Positions 7,529-15,491 of a stretch of DNA of 39,535 nt are shown here, one piece after another. The DNA lies in contig NZ_JAAUWT010000028.1 of NCBI RefSeq assembly GCF_014694455.1, positions 1-39,535 of the forward strand. The letters run 5' to 3'. How positions within the stretch are numbered: position 1 is the first letter of the stretch; every line of letters starts with the position of its first letter. Source of the DNA: Vibrio sp. S9_S30 (GTDB lineage Bacteria; Pseudomonadota; Gammaproteobacteria; Enterobacterales; Vibrionaceae). The notes below the pieces were generated by a model that had not been told where the DNA came from, ran no database searches, and saw nothing but the letters and a program-made list of their open reading frames with translations. A program made the translations under genes and the position numbers.

Positions 7529-9316
7529 TTATCGAGACAGTGGAGCCGTAGCTCGTTTTAACCAATCCAGAGATGAGCCGCAGACCAGTGGGCTTATCTC
7601 GTCCCACACCTTTTTATGGTAGTCATTTAACCAAGAAAGTTCAGGGTCGGTTAGAAGACCGACATCAATATTCCGTTTATCGATAGGGCATCGCGTTAGC
7701 GATTCAAATCCGAGCATGTTCGTATCACCTTGTGTCTCGACTTCAACCACCAGTTCAAGATTCTCAATGCGAATGCCAAATTCATCAGCTCGGTAATAAC
7801 CCGGTTCATTAGACAGTACCATGCCTTCCACAAGGGCGACGTTATTGACGACAGGACCGATTCTCTGAGGACCTTCGTGAACACTTAGGAAATGTCCGAC
7901 ACCATGACCTGTCCCATGATCGAAATTATAGCCTCTTGCCCATAGGTGCTGACGAGCAAGAATATCCAATTGGTGACCCTTTGTCCCATGAGGGAAGATG
8001 GCGTTTGCGAGTCCAATGTGACCTTTCAAAACGAGCGTAAACTGCTGAATCATCTCACTGCTAGGTTTGCCTATCGCAATGGTTCGAGTAATGTCGGTTG
8101 TGCCGTCTGGATACTGACCCCCTGAATCGACAAGGTACAGTGAGTCCGGTACGAGTTTGCTAGGCTCGGGTTGGTCTAGGTGACTGTAATGACACATCGC
8201 ACCATTGCCTGCAGACGCTGAAATGGTATCAAAGCTCGTATCCGCCAAGGTTGGGTCCTCTTTGCGGAATTCATAAAGCTTGTCGGCAAGCAGACCTTCA
8301 TCATGATAGTTTCCGGCTTCTACTTCCGAATCCAGCCAAGATAGGAAGTTGACCATTGCGGCACCATCACGAAGATGAGACGCACGCATCCCTTTAATTT
8401 CCGCAACGTTTTTGGCTGCTTTGGGAAGCAAACATGGATCGTCACCATTCACCACTTCCGCACCGGCATTTTGAAGAGTCAGTGTAAACCAAGCACTGCT
8501 TGTGGCTGGGTCAACCAAGACGCTTTTGCCTGCGAGCGATTGGAGCCGAGATTCGAGTTGCTCGGGGGCATAAACGGTAACCCCCTGACCGACATGTTCA
8601 GTAAAGTCGTCAGATAAGCGGGTAGGGTCGATAAAGAACTCGACATCAGAGTCGGCATGTATGATCGCATGCGACAGTAGAACGGGTAAGCAAGGCACAT
8701 CCAAACCACGGACGTTTAAGAGCCAACAAATGGAGTCAAGTTGTGTCAGTAAAGCTGCCTCGGCACGGTTCGACTTTACTACATCGGCGATTTCTAGGCG
8801 TTTGCTTTCACTGGTTTGCCCGACGAGTTCAAGTGCCATTAATCGAGCATCAGTGTAGGTTGGAACCGGTCTATCCGACCAAAGCAAATCAACCGGGTTT
8901 TCGTTGATAAGAACCAACTCTAGCTTTTCCGCTACTTTTTCCTGTGCTTTTAGCAGCCAAGAATGCGAGTGCATTTTAGGGTCGATTGCCAATTTGGCGT
9001 TGGTCGCGAGGTTATCGAGTGCCCAATCTAGAGGGGGGTGTTGGATGAGGTGGCAATATTCAAAAACGTCAGCAGGTGCCTGTTTCGTTACTTGAACGGT
9101 ATAGCGACCATCAACAAAAATGGCGGCTTTATCCGCGGTGATCAGGGTTGCACCGGCAGAGCCTGTGAAGCCCGTCGCCCAAAGTAAACGCTCATGATGA
9201 GCTGGAATGTACTCCCCTAAAAACTCGTCTTCATGGGGTATGATGATTGCATCAATGTTGTTTTCGCTTAACCAGCGACGAAGGGCTTCTACTCTTTCTT
9301 TGATCATTACATCCAT
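7529..9316 (-). CDS. Xaa-Pro aminopeptidase (family M24, long AMPP1 type)
   Basis: A 595-residue cytoplasmic metallopeptidase that removes an N-terminal residue preceding proline. Two creatinase-like N-terminal domains (about 1-300) precede the pita-bread catalytic domain. The dinuclear metal ligands are visible: D397 and D408 (VDSGGQYPDGTTD), H471 (GTGHGVGH), E504 (NEPGYY) and E518 (IRIENLE). The three-domain layout is that of eukaryotic-type cytosolic aminopeptidase P, longer than E. coli PepP (441). In other vibrios it also follows thiH, as far as I recall. Start is uncertain between ATG 9316 and ATG 9307; neither has a strong ribosome site. Confidence 0.92.
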   Translation of the reverse strand: MDVMIKERVEALRRWLSENNIDAIIIPHEDEFLGEYIPAHHERLLWATGFTGSAGATLITADKAAIFVDGRYTVQVTKQAPADVFEYCHLIQHPPLDWALDNLATNAKLAIDPKMHSHSWLLKAQEKVAEKLELVLINENPVDLLWSDRPVPTYTDARLMALELVGQTSESKRLEIADVVKSNRAEAALLTQLDSICWLLNVRGLDVPCLPVLLSHAIIHADSDVEFFIDPTRLSDDFTEHVGQGVTVYAPEQLESRLQSLAGKSVLVDPATSSAWFTLTLQNAGAEVVNGDDPCLLPKAAKNVAEIKGMRASHLRDGAAMVNFLSWLDSEVEAGNYHDEGLLADKLYEFRKEDPTLADTSFDTISASAGNGAMCHYSHLDQPEPSKLVPDSLYLVDSGGQYPDGTTDITRTIAIGKPSSEMIQQFTLVLKGHIGLANAIFPHGTKGHQLDILARQHLWARGYNFDHGTGHGVGHFLSVHEGPQRIGPVVNNVALVEGMVLSNEPGYYRADEFGIRIENLELVVEVETQGDTNMLGFESLTRCPIDKRNIDVGLLTDPELSWLNDYHKKVWDEISPLVCGSSLDWLKRATAPLSR

Positions 9317-9467
9317 CCGTATGATTTCTTAACGACTGTTCGATTATCCGCACTTGAGGCGAAAATGCGTACAAACTATCGTTTTTTGATCGGACAAGCA
9401 ATGTATTCTGCTGTGAGATGATAATGAGCGAGTCAGCAATTTTGAACGTATCACTATATAGTCTCGC

Positions 9468-10436
9468 TTAGTCGACTATTGAGCCCTGAGCTTCACTGTT
9501 TAAATGGTGTGTATGGGAGGTAATGATGTCTCTAAACCAGCTAAGCGCCGCGTCTTGTTTCCTGTCTTTGTGCCAAAAAAGGGTATACGCCATTGGAGGC
9601 AACGCTGTGGGCAAGGGCAGCAGTACTAAGTCGAGGAAGCCCGATATGTACCGAGCGAAATGTCTTGGTGCTGTAAACACAAAATCGGTGTAAGTACACA
9701 AACTGGCGGCGCTATTGAAATCAGGGACGTATAAAGCGATGTCACGTTCCAAGCCTTTGTCGGCGAGCTTGTAGTCAAGTAACCAACGATCGTTCCCATC
9801 ACACCGCACTTGAACGTGCCGTTCTGCAAGGTACGCCTCTAGGTCCCAATGGCGATTCAATACTGGATGGTCTTGTCGTACTAAACAAACCTGTTCGTCC
9901 CGAAAGATTTCCTGCATTTCTATATCGCTTGGGGGCAACATAGTGAGTGTGGCATCGTTTATGTCGATGTCTTTACCCGTAATGCCAAAATCCACATCTC
10001 CCGACTGAAGATGTTTGAATGTGTCCTTACTCCAAGGGTGTGTGGTGAGTGTTATCCCAGGGGATTCCTGAAACAGCGTTGGAAGAAAGTGAGGCAAGAT
10101 AAGTGGGTACACACTCTCCACTAAGGCTATATGAAATCGGCGATTAGATGACTTTGGCTCAAAGCAGTCCGGCTGTGTGATGGACTCCAAATGGTAGATC
10201 AACGCGTCCAATTTCGGCTTTAGAAATAGCGCGCGCGGTGTCGGGGTTAACCCGTGTGCGCCTCGATAAAATAACGGGTCATCAAATTGTGTACGCAGTT
10301 TCGCTAGGGACTTGCTTACAGCAGACTGGGTGAGACAGAGCCGAGAAGCGGCCCGAGTTACACTTCTCTCATCAAGGAGTACGTTAAGACAAACCAGAAG
10401 GTTGAGATCGATTCGACCGAGTTGTTCAGTGTTCAT
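9468..10436 (-). CDS. LysR-family transcriptional regulator
   Basis: A 322-residue regulator: an N-terminal winged HTH (LNLLVCLNVLLDERSVTRAA, LTQSAVSKSLAKLR, LTPTPRA) then a periplasmic-binding-protein-like effector domain. The start chosen is MNTEQLGRIDLNLL at 10436, with GGGGGA upstream; an in-frame ATG at 10472 would add 12 residues before that ribosome site. It is divergent from the efflux gene, with about 100 bp of AT-rich DNA between them, so it probably controls that gene and itself. The effector is unknown. The HTH is closest in style to NodD/LeuO-type LysR proteins. Confidence 0.9.
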   Translation of the reverse strand: MNTEQLGRIDLNLLVCLNVLLDERSVTRAASRLCLTQSAVSKSLAKLRTQFDDPLFYRGAHGLTPTPRALFLKPKLDALIYHLESITQPDCFEPKSSNRRFHIALVESVYPLILPHFLPTLFQESPGITLTTHPWSKDTFKHLQSGDVDFGITGKDIDINDATLTMLPPSDIEMQEIFRDEQVCLVRQDHPVLNRHWDLEAYLAERHVQVRCDGNDRWLLDYKLADKGLERDIALYVPDFNSAASLCTYTDFVFTAPRHFARYISGFLDLVLLPLPTALPPMAYTLFWHKDRKQDAALSWFRDIITSHTHHLNSEAQGSIVD

Positions 10437-10539
10437 AAAAACATTCCCCCGTGGAATATCTGAGATGACCAAATACCATTTCTATTCATATCACCATAAT
10501 AATAAACTGCGTTTTAAGAAAACAGAAGTGACGGTTATT

Positions 10540-11736
10540 ATGTCGATAGCAAATCCAGAGAAGGCCTCTAAGCGGCAGTTGTGCATGCTGATAATGCTGG
10601 TGTTATTCAGTCCTATGGCAATAGATATTTATCTTCCAGCATTGCCTACTATGGCAAAAGCACTTCAAGTAGAAGCGGTGCTTGCGCAGGATACGGTCAC
10701 CTGGTTTTTGTTTTCGATGGGGGTCGGGCAGCTGTTTGCTGGTCCTATTGCCGACAAGTACGGACGTCGAACCGTTGCACTAGGAGGCATCATTCTTTAT
10801 GGGGTGAGCGCTTATTTAGCGTGGGTTGCGCAATCCATTGAATGGATGCTAATGGCTCGGCTATTACAAGGCTTGGGAGCTTGCGCAACGTCGGTGGCGG
10901 CTTTTGCAACCGTTCGCGATATGTTTGGTCCTAAAAAAAGCAGCCGGATGATCAGTTACCTTAATGGGGCAATTTGTTTTATTCCAGCATTGGCACCGAT
11001 CTTAGGCAGTTGGCTAACCCAAGAGTTTGGGTGGCGGAGTAATTTTAGCTTTATGGCGGGCTTTGCCGTACTTGGTGTCATAGTGATGTTGATAAACTTC
11101 AAAGAAACCAACCCATCATGCTCGGAAGGCGCCCTGTTTAAACCGTCGAGATACGTTAGTGTCCTGAAGCATCCCAGTTTTATATTCCACGCGTCCCTTT
11201 GTATGTTAGGAATGGCGGTTATCTTGGCTTATGTCACGTCCGCGCCGGTTGTATTAATAACGAACATGGGGATCTCGATGAATGCGTTTACATTCTGGTT
11301 TGGTATCAATGCCATTATTAATATTGTATTTTGCATGATTGCGCCGAAACTGATGGATCGTTGGGGTACGCATGGGACTTTGGTATTTGGCATCGTTACT
11401 CTGTTGATTGGTGGTGCCATGATGCTTGCCATGAAATCGTGGCAAACGCCTTTAGGCTTTATGTTGCCCATATTTATGTCGTCTGTCGGTTTTGCAAGCA
11501 TTATGGGGGCGGGGGCAGGGAAGGCTTTGGCGCCATTTGGTGATAAAGCGGGAACAGCAGCGGCTTTGTTAGGGTTGTTTCAAATGAGTGGCTCAGGTTT
11601 CATGGTCGGCGTTATGCAAAGGCTATCGTTTGAACCCGAAGTTCTCATTGCATTGCACATGTGGCTTTTGGCGCCAGCATTAATCATTCTTTACAGTCAG
11701 GCAGGAAAGAACTGGCATACTGAAGTGGCAAGCTAA
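10540..11736 (+). CDS. Bcr/CflA-type MFS efflux transporter
   Basis: A 398-residue protein with about 12 transmembrane segments. After a short N terminus the Bcr/CflA hallmark MAIDIYLPALPTMAK appears, followed by motif A (GQLFAGPIADKYGRR) in the loop between helices 2 and 3 and LLQGLGAC in helix 4. Members are proton-driven exporters of drugs such as bicyclomycin or of small metabolites. The start at 10540 (MSIANPEK) is preferred; longer in-frame starts run back into the divergent lysR gene. The substrate cannot be read from sequence; the linked LysR gene suggests induction by it. Confidence 0.87.
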   Translation: MSIANPEKASKRQLCMLIMLVLFSPMAIDIYLPALPTMAKALQVEAVLAQDTVTWFLFSMGVGQLFAGPIADKYGRRTVALGGIILYGVSAYLAWVAQSIEWMLMARLLQGLGACATSVAAFATVRDMFGPKKSSRMISYLNGAICFIPALAPILGSWLTQEFGWRSNFSFMAGFAVLGVIVMLINFKETNPSCSEGALFKPSRYVSVLKHPSFIFHASLCMLGMAVILAYVTSAPVVLITNMGISMNAFTFWFGINAIINIVFCMIAPKLMDRWGTHGTLVFGIVTLLIGGAMMLAMKSWQTPLGFMLPIFMSSVGFASIMGAGAGKALAPFGDKAGTAAALLGLFQMSGSGFMVGVMQRLSFEPEVLIALHMWLLAPALIILYSQAGKNWHTEVAS

Positions 11737-11871
11737 CCACTTTTTCTAAAGGCCGTTTGAGTATAAATGCCTAATAATTGAAATTGATTGTTTTCCCAAC
11801 AGCGAAAGGAGTGTATATTTAGCATCACATATATAATTATTTCCCCGATCTATTTGGAAGATACATATTCA

Positions 11872-12156
11872 ATGTCGATGACAACATATGAGATGGCTCG
11901 TATTTTAGAGCAATTAGAAGAGTCTCCAGAAAAAATAATGTTCGGAAAACTGCTTAATGAACTCGGGAATCAGAGTGAAGAGCGTATTCGAAGCGCCGCC
12001 AAACAAGTTCCGTTGCACATGCTGAGAGATATCGTTTATCAATTTCAGCAAGTGATTGAATCTCGCAAGAGTGAAAGTGTTCAGCAACTTGCTGCAGAAT
12101 TGGCTCAACAGGGTATTTCACCGGAAGAATTGAAAGAGTTCCTTTCTAAGAAATAA
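11872..12156 (+). CDS. Small H-NS-like oligomerisation-domain protein (tentative)
   Basis: A 94-residue acidic, helical, soluble protein. The stretch LRDIVYQFQQVIESRKSE followed by LAQQGISPEELKEFL resembles the dimerisation region of H-NS (coiled coil, then the A-x-GI-x-P-x-ELL linker). The protein ends there and lacks the C-terminal DNA-binding domain. If correct, it would be an H-NS partner or antagonist like the truncated H-NST proteins. Starts: ATG 11872 or 11878; GGAAG lies at 11856-11860, a little far. A longer in-frame start at 11788 looks unlikely. It stands alone and is followed by a clear terminator. The family call is inference from short similarity. Confidence 0.5.
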   Translation: MSMTTYEMARILEQLEESPEKIMFGKLLNELGNQSEERIRSAAKQVPLHMLRDIVYQFQQVIESRKSESVQQLAAELAQQGISPEELKEFLSKK

Positions 12157-12169
12157 TCAGTTTCAAACA

Positions 12170-12199
12170 TTAAAAGTCAGCCACAGCGCTGACTTTTAA
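12170..12199 (+). terminator. Terminator after the H-NS-like gene
   Basis: A 12-bp stem TTAAAAGTCAGC / GCTGACTTTTAA (12170-12181 with 12188-12199) with a 6-nt loop. The T's are partly within the stem. It lies 13 nt after the stop codon. Confidence 0.8.
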
Positions 12200-12747
12200 T
12201 TTATATATTGAATCTGCGGTAATAATAATCGAAATCTCAAATTCTCTGCTGCCAATATAATCCTCCAAATTTATCCAAACTATTTAACGATATTTCCTTT
12301 ACCGGACTGTTTATATTTCACAAGTCCGCTGCTAAATATACTTACACTGTCAAAACACTTAGTTATTGAACGAATTTTAACCTAGAGAGATGAATAAACG
12401 GTTTAAATCAACGCCGTTTGAGCCCTCAAAGTGATAAAAAAAGGCGACCTAAAATTTGCCGCCTTCGTCTTCCACTCTATAAGGGGAGAGGGATGACGCA
12501 ATTCTTAACGCTGACTTGTTCGTTATTATCATCCATGCTGAAGCAGCAATGGCGTCAACAACATTGCACATATTACTGATATGGGTGTTAATAGGGTGTT
12601 TAATCGACTTTAAAATAAACGGTTTCGGCTCTCTGTCTGCATACTCAAACAAGGTTTACATGCTCAAACAAGCAAAAAAAATGCCCCAGAAATTGGGGCG
12701 AATAGGTAAGTAGCATACAGGTTGCTACTTTACTAAAGGGAAATAGG
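12200..12747. other. Gene-poor stretch with several hairpins
   Basis: I find no convincing gene here. The DNA is AT-rich and holds hairpins CGGACT / AGTCCG (12303-12328) and AAACGG / CCGTTT (12396-12419). A minus-strand terminator-like AAGGCG...CGCCTT with a T run lies at 12433-12468, and a second, stronger minus-strand terminator at 12673-12699. A 67-codon minus-strand frame (12449-12652) stops inside the first of these terminators. It has no recognisable domain and no good ribosome site. Confidence 0.5.
12673..12699 (-). terminator. Terminator of the bufferin-type operon
   Basis: Read on the minus strand, GCCCCA / TGGGGC (12683-12688 with 12694-12699) is followed by a run of eight T's. It lies about 50 bp after the stop of the DoxX gene. 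Confidence 0.85.
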
Positions 12748-13203
12748 TTATTGGGTTAGCTTATTCTTTAGGAAATGGTCGACCGAAATAAGACCAGCCC
12801 CCCAAACAACATTAATGAGAATCATCAACCCCCACAGTTGATGATCGTAGAAGCCCTTGTCCCAAAGGAGTGGGTAAGAGATAACGGCAATAATATTAAA
12901 GACGAATAAAAGAGCGGCCATAGGGCGCGTAAAGAGCCCGAGCGCAAGAAACACGGGAAGGATCAGCTCTGCTGCTGTACCCGAGTAGGCGGCAAATTCC
13001 CAAGGGAACAGTGGCACAACATACTCAAATTCAAAGAGATACAGAGTGCTGTCCCACGATGCAATTTTGGTAAGTCCAGAATTAAAAAAGACCCATGCAA
13101 CCCACAAACGGCAAAATACAAGCAACACCGGAATAAACCCAGCTTGAAGCTTCTCTACAACTCCGTCGTAAGTGTCGATGATATTTCGGATGGCTGAACT
13201 CAT
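12748..13203 (-). CDS. DoxX-family membrane protein of the bufferin operon
   Basis: A 151-residue integral membrane protein with four helices and the DoxX signature (RLWVAWVFFNSGLTKI, then FFxxxAELILPVFLALGLFTR-like helix 3). The start is ATG 13203 with AGAGGAAG just upstream; the earlier in-frame ATG at 13224 would overlap the gene before it. Last gene of the four-gene operon. DoxX members accompany DUF2282-MNIO-DUF2063 clusters such as gig of Cupriavidus. Their role there is not settled; a redox link to the quinone pool or a membrane transport role has been considered. Confidence 0.85.
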   Translation of the reverse strand: MSSAIRNIIDTYDGVVEKLQAGFIPVLLVFCRLWVAWVFFNSGLTKIASWDSTLYLFEFEYVVPLFPWEFAAYSGTAAELILPVFLALGLFTRPMAALLFVFNIIAVISYPLLWDKGFYDHQLWGLMILINVVWGAGLISVDHFLKNKLTQ

Positions 13204-13213
13204 AACTCTTCCT

Positions 13214-13978
13214 CTATTTGTCATTCTTTAAATGGAACCCATCTAGGTAGCCTGATGCCATTAACGTGTTCAAATGTGCCAGTAAGTCGGGATCGATTTC
13301 CGACAGAGATAACCCATTCGAACAAGAACGAATAAGTTGGATTACCTGATCCGATGCCGAATCAATATGAAGTTGGCGAGCAGAATCAAGCCAAACGACG
13401 CCTTGCTCGGCCACGCCCAAATCCAAACCGTCAAACGCCTCTTTTTCAAGGGCTTCCCACAAAGAGAAAACAGCGAATTGGCTGGATACCAGCTGAATAT
13501 TTGAAGCAAGATGAAAAACGATGGATGGCTGCTGCTCTTCGGTTACTGAGACTAATTCTTCTAAAGAGCGATAAGGTTTTTCTTCCGCTAAGGACAAAGC
13601 CATATCACTTAGATCCAGCTTCCATTCCATGTCCGCCATGTCAGGCAGATAAGGGACAGTCGCGATCACTGGATCAAACTGACGTATGGTATCGGCAAAC
13701 CCTTCACCATATCCTGAGACATCCCCTTCCGTTAAGGGGTGTGTCAAAACGTGTCGGCGTGCCAATTGCTGAAAACATTCCTCTCCCACAAGTGCCAAAA
13801 CCTTGGGGTAAGTCGCTTCCATCACCTCAGACAAACCAATCACAAAATTATTGCGGTAGATTTGCAGGCGTTCATCTGCGGTAAATGCATCCGACAGTAC
13901 ATCGCAGGACTCACCTGTGGCTTGGTAATGCAGCGCTTTGGCGAATAAACCTTGCAGTTCAGCGAGGGAAAGTGCCAT
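13214..13978 (-). CDS. bufC: DUF2063 MNIO partner protein (BufC/HvfC-like)
   Basis: A 254-residue soluble protein. Its N-terminal half has the DUF2063 pattern: a helical FAKAL....LSDAF stretch, then RLQIYRNNFVIGLSEVM, ATYPKVLALVGEECFQQLAR and LP...DMAD.EW. Such proteins bind the precursor peptide and the MNIO enzyme and are needed for modification. The ribosome site TAGGAG lies inside the upstream bufB gene and the two reading frames overlap by 20 bp, so translation is coupled. The C-terminal half, about 110 residues, is more variable. The buf name is by family and context. Confidence 0.85.
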   Translation of the reverse strand: MALSLAELQGLFAKALHYQATGESCDVLSDAFTADERLQIYRNNFVIGLSEVMEATYPKVLALVGEECFQQLARRHVLTHPLTEGDVSGYGEGFADTIRQFDPVIATVPYLPDMADMEWKLDLSDMALSLAEEKPYRSLEELVSVTEEQQPSIVFHLASNIQLVSSQFAVFSLWEALEKEAFDGLDLGVAEQGVVWLDSARQLHIDSASDQVIQLIRSCSNGLSLSEIDPDLLAHLNTLMASGYLDGFHLKNDK

Positions 13979-14807
13979 AAGACGCTCCTAGAGGTTGCAT
14001 TAAGTAGTGACTGGCTTTACTGGCCTCTTGAATCAATATTTGAGGCTCAGGAATATCCACATCCCACTCTATCAGCGTGTGTCGTTCACCATGTTCCTTT
14101 ATCCAAGCATCAAATAGCGCCCAAACTTCATCACAGACAGGGCGGCTATGGGTATCAATCCATATTTCACCCTTCTCGTGCTGCTTGATGGTGAAACCCG
14201 CAAGGTGTATTTCGTCGACTTTCGTTGCATCAATGCCTGCTAGGTATGCATTGCTATCAAAGCCGTGATTAAACGCACTGACATAAATGTTATTGAAGTC
14301 GAGTAATAAACGGCAATCCGTGCGTTTTTGCACTTCCGACAAGAAAACCCATTCATCGATCGTAGAATGAGAAAACGTCACGTAACTCGATGGGTTTTCA
14401 ATGAGTAACGGCCTCTTTATCGCATCTTGGACTTGTAATACATTCCGACAAAATACATCCAACGCTTCTTCCGTATAAGGAAGAGGTAAAAGATCATTAA
14501 AGTAATGACCGCCGTTTTCACTCCAACTCAAGTGATCCGAAACTAACATGGGCTGTAAGTCATCAATTAGGCGTTTTAGCCGCACCACATGTGATGGACT
14601 GACGCCCTCCACCGAACCCAAAGACAGCCCAATACCATGACAGCTAATGCTGTAATTATCCGCAATGCGATTAAGTTGCTGGCGATGCAAAGAATTAGGG
14701 AGAAAGTAGTTTTCGCTGTGGATTTCTAACCAGCTTAACCCTGTGGCTTCCCCAGAAAAGAAGTCCAAATGTGGTGTTCTTAATCCAACGCCAACTTTGT
14801 TATGCAT
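13959..14807 (-). CDS. bufB: MNIO (DUF692) peptide-modifying enzyme, BufB-like
   Basis: A 282-residue TIM-barrel multinuclear non-haem iron oxidase. The family fingerprint is complete: LEIHSENYF, SCHGIGLSLGS, SDHLSWS, DLLPLPYT, LLIENPSSY, LLLDFNNIYVSAFNHGFD, EIHLAGF, DTHSRPV..EVW and LIEWD. The conserved His, Asp and Glu residues in these motifs hold the irons. MNIOs rewrite cysteines of small precursor peptides; bufferin enzymes form thiooxazole-type groups that bind copper. GGAGAG precedes the ATG. It sits between the precursor gene and the DUF2063 partner. The exact modification here is inferred from relatives. Confidence 0.92.
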   Translation of the reverse strand: MHNKVGVGLRTPHLDFFSGEATGLSWLEIHSENYFLPNSLHRQQLNRIADNYSISCHGIGLSLGSVEGVSPSHVVRLKRLIDDLQPMLVSDHLSWSENGGHYFNDLLPLPYTEEALDVFCRNVLQVQDAIKRPLLIENPSSYVTFSHSTIDEWVFLSEVQKRTDCRLLLDFNNIYVSAFNHGFDSNAYLAGIDATKVDEIHLAGFTIKQHEKGEIWIDTHSRPVCDEVWALFDAWIKEHGERHTLIEWDVDIPEPQILIQEASKASHYLMQPLGASYGTFPR

Positions 14808-14906
14808 GTCTCTCTCCGGTGGGCTCGATAAGACTTAATCAACCTTATTAAGCCGTATAAGCGTTTGGCGGTTATAAGCCTCTTTCACAAAGCCACTCCA
14901 TAAATT

Positions 14907-14933
14907 AGGGCGATAAGCATGGCTCATCGCCCT
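14907..14933 (-). promoter_or_regulatory. Hairpin between precursor gene and bufB
   Basis: AGGGCGAT / ATCGCCCT (14907-14914 with 14926-14933) forms an 8-bp stem 20 nt after the precursor stop. On the minus strand no T run follows. It could shield the 3' end of a short precursor-only transcript or act as a partial stop, giving more precursor than enzyme. Confidence 0.5.
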
Positions 14934-14955
14934 GAAATGGCTCAGAGGGAAAGGC

Positions 14956-15216
14956 TTAAGAAGACGCGTTGCTTCCACCGGCCAAACGGTCACATAGACC
15001 TTTAGGCACTACGATGAATGCGTCTTTTTGGAAATCTTCTTTAGACGTGCCAGCACAAGAACTGGTTTTGGTTGCACAATCGTTTTTACCCGCTTTAGCA
15101 ACGCCATAACATTTCTCTTTTTCTGCTGCAACTGCAGAAGTTGCGGTTAGAGTCGTACCTGCGAGGGCAAGAAGACCCGTAACCGCAGCAGTAACGGCAA
15201 GATTAGATTTTTTCAT
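14956..15216 (-). CDS. bufA: Bufferin-type RiPP precursor (DUF2282, BufA1-like)
   Basis: An 86-residue exported precursor. A Sec signal peptide (KK at 2-3, hydrophobic 8-25, cleavage likely after SAVA at residue 30) precedes a core of about 55 residues with four cysteines: C36 (EKCYG), C47 (NDCAT), C54 (SSCAG) and C75 (GLCDRL). This Cys pattern and the FIVVPKGLCDRLAGG end are typical of DUF2282. Relatives are modified by MNIO enzymes and sequester copper in the periplasm. GAGGA lies about 8 nt before the ATG. First gene of the operon; its strong ribosome site and the hairpin after it suggest high expression. Metal bound here is not proven. Confidence 0.88.
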   Translation of the reverse strand: MKKSNLAVTAAVTGLLALAGTTLTATSAVAAEKEKCYGVAKAGKNDCATKTSSCAGTSKEDFQKDAFIVVPKGLCDRLAGGSNASS

Positions 15217-15275
15217 ATTTCAATCCTCGAACTTGATCCTTAGTTTTTTTAAGAAAGACAACCTATTTCGCGATG

Positions 15276-15289
15276 GGCAAGCGTTTGCC
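15276..15289. promoter_or_regulatory. Imperfect palindrome upstream of bufA
   Basis: GGCAA-GCGT-TTGCC-like dyad (GGCAAGCGTTTGCC) lies 60 bp before the precursor ATG. It is a candidate operator for a metal-responsive regulator. I see no convincing sigma70 promoter next to it. Low certainty. Confidence 0.3.
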
Positions 15290-15464
15290 AGGTTGCTTAC
15301 AGAATAAGATTAGGAATGAACGGCAAATCTTTCATAAAAAAGGTGATTTTTTAAATTGGTTTATATTTTTCGTTTCAACTTGTTGATTTTATGGGGATTG
15401 TGACGTGCGATTTTTATTGCGAATTCAACCTTATTCTTGATAGAAATTCGGTTATAATGACCAG

Positions 15465-15484
15465 TTATGTATAAATACACAGTA
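15465..15484 (+). promoter_or_regulatory. LexA (SOS) box-like site upstream of uvrD
   Basis: ATG-TATAAATACA-CAG keeps the CTG-N10-CAG spacing with one changed core base (A for C) and good AT-rich centre. It lies between a -10 (TATAAT, 15453-15458) and the uvrD start, where LexA would block transcription. E. coli uvrD is SOS-controlled. Degenerate, so binding may be weak. Confidence 0.55.
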
Positions 15485-15491
15485 GAAAACG

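Noticed and set aside
10312..10539. 5' extension of the MFS gene
   Set aside because: It is antisense to the start of the lysR gene and adds no family-like residues.
12449..12652. 67-codon minus-strand frame
   Set aside because: No domain, no clear ribosome site, and it ends in a terminator stem. Kept only as part of a low-level observation.
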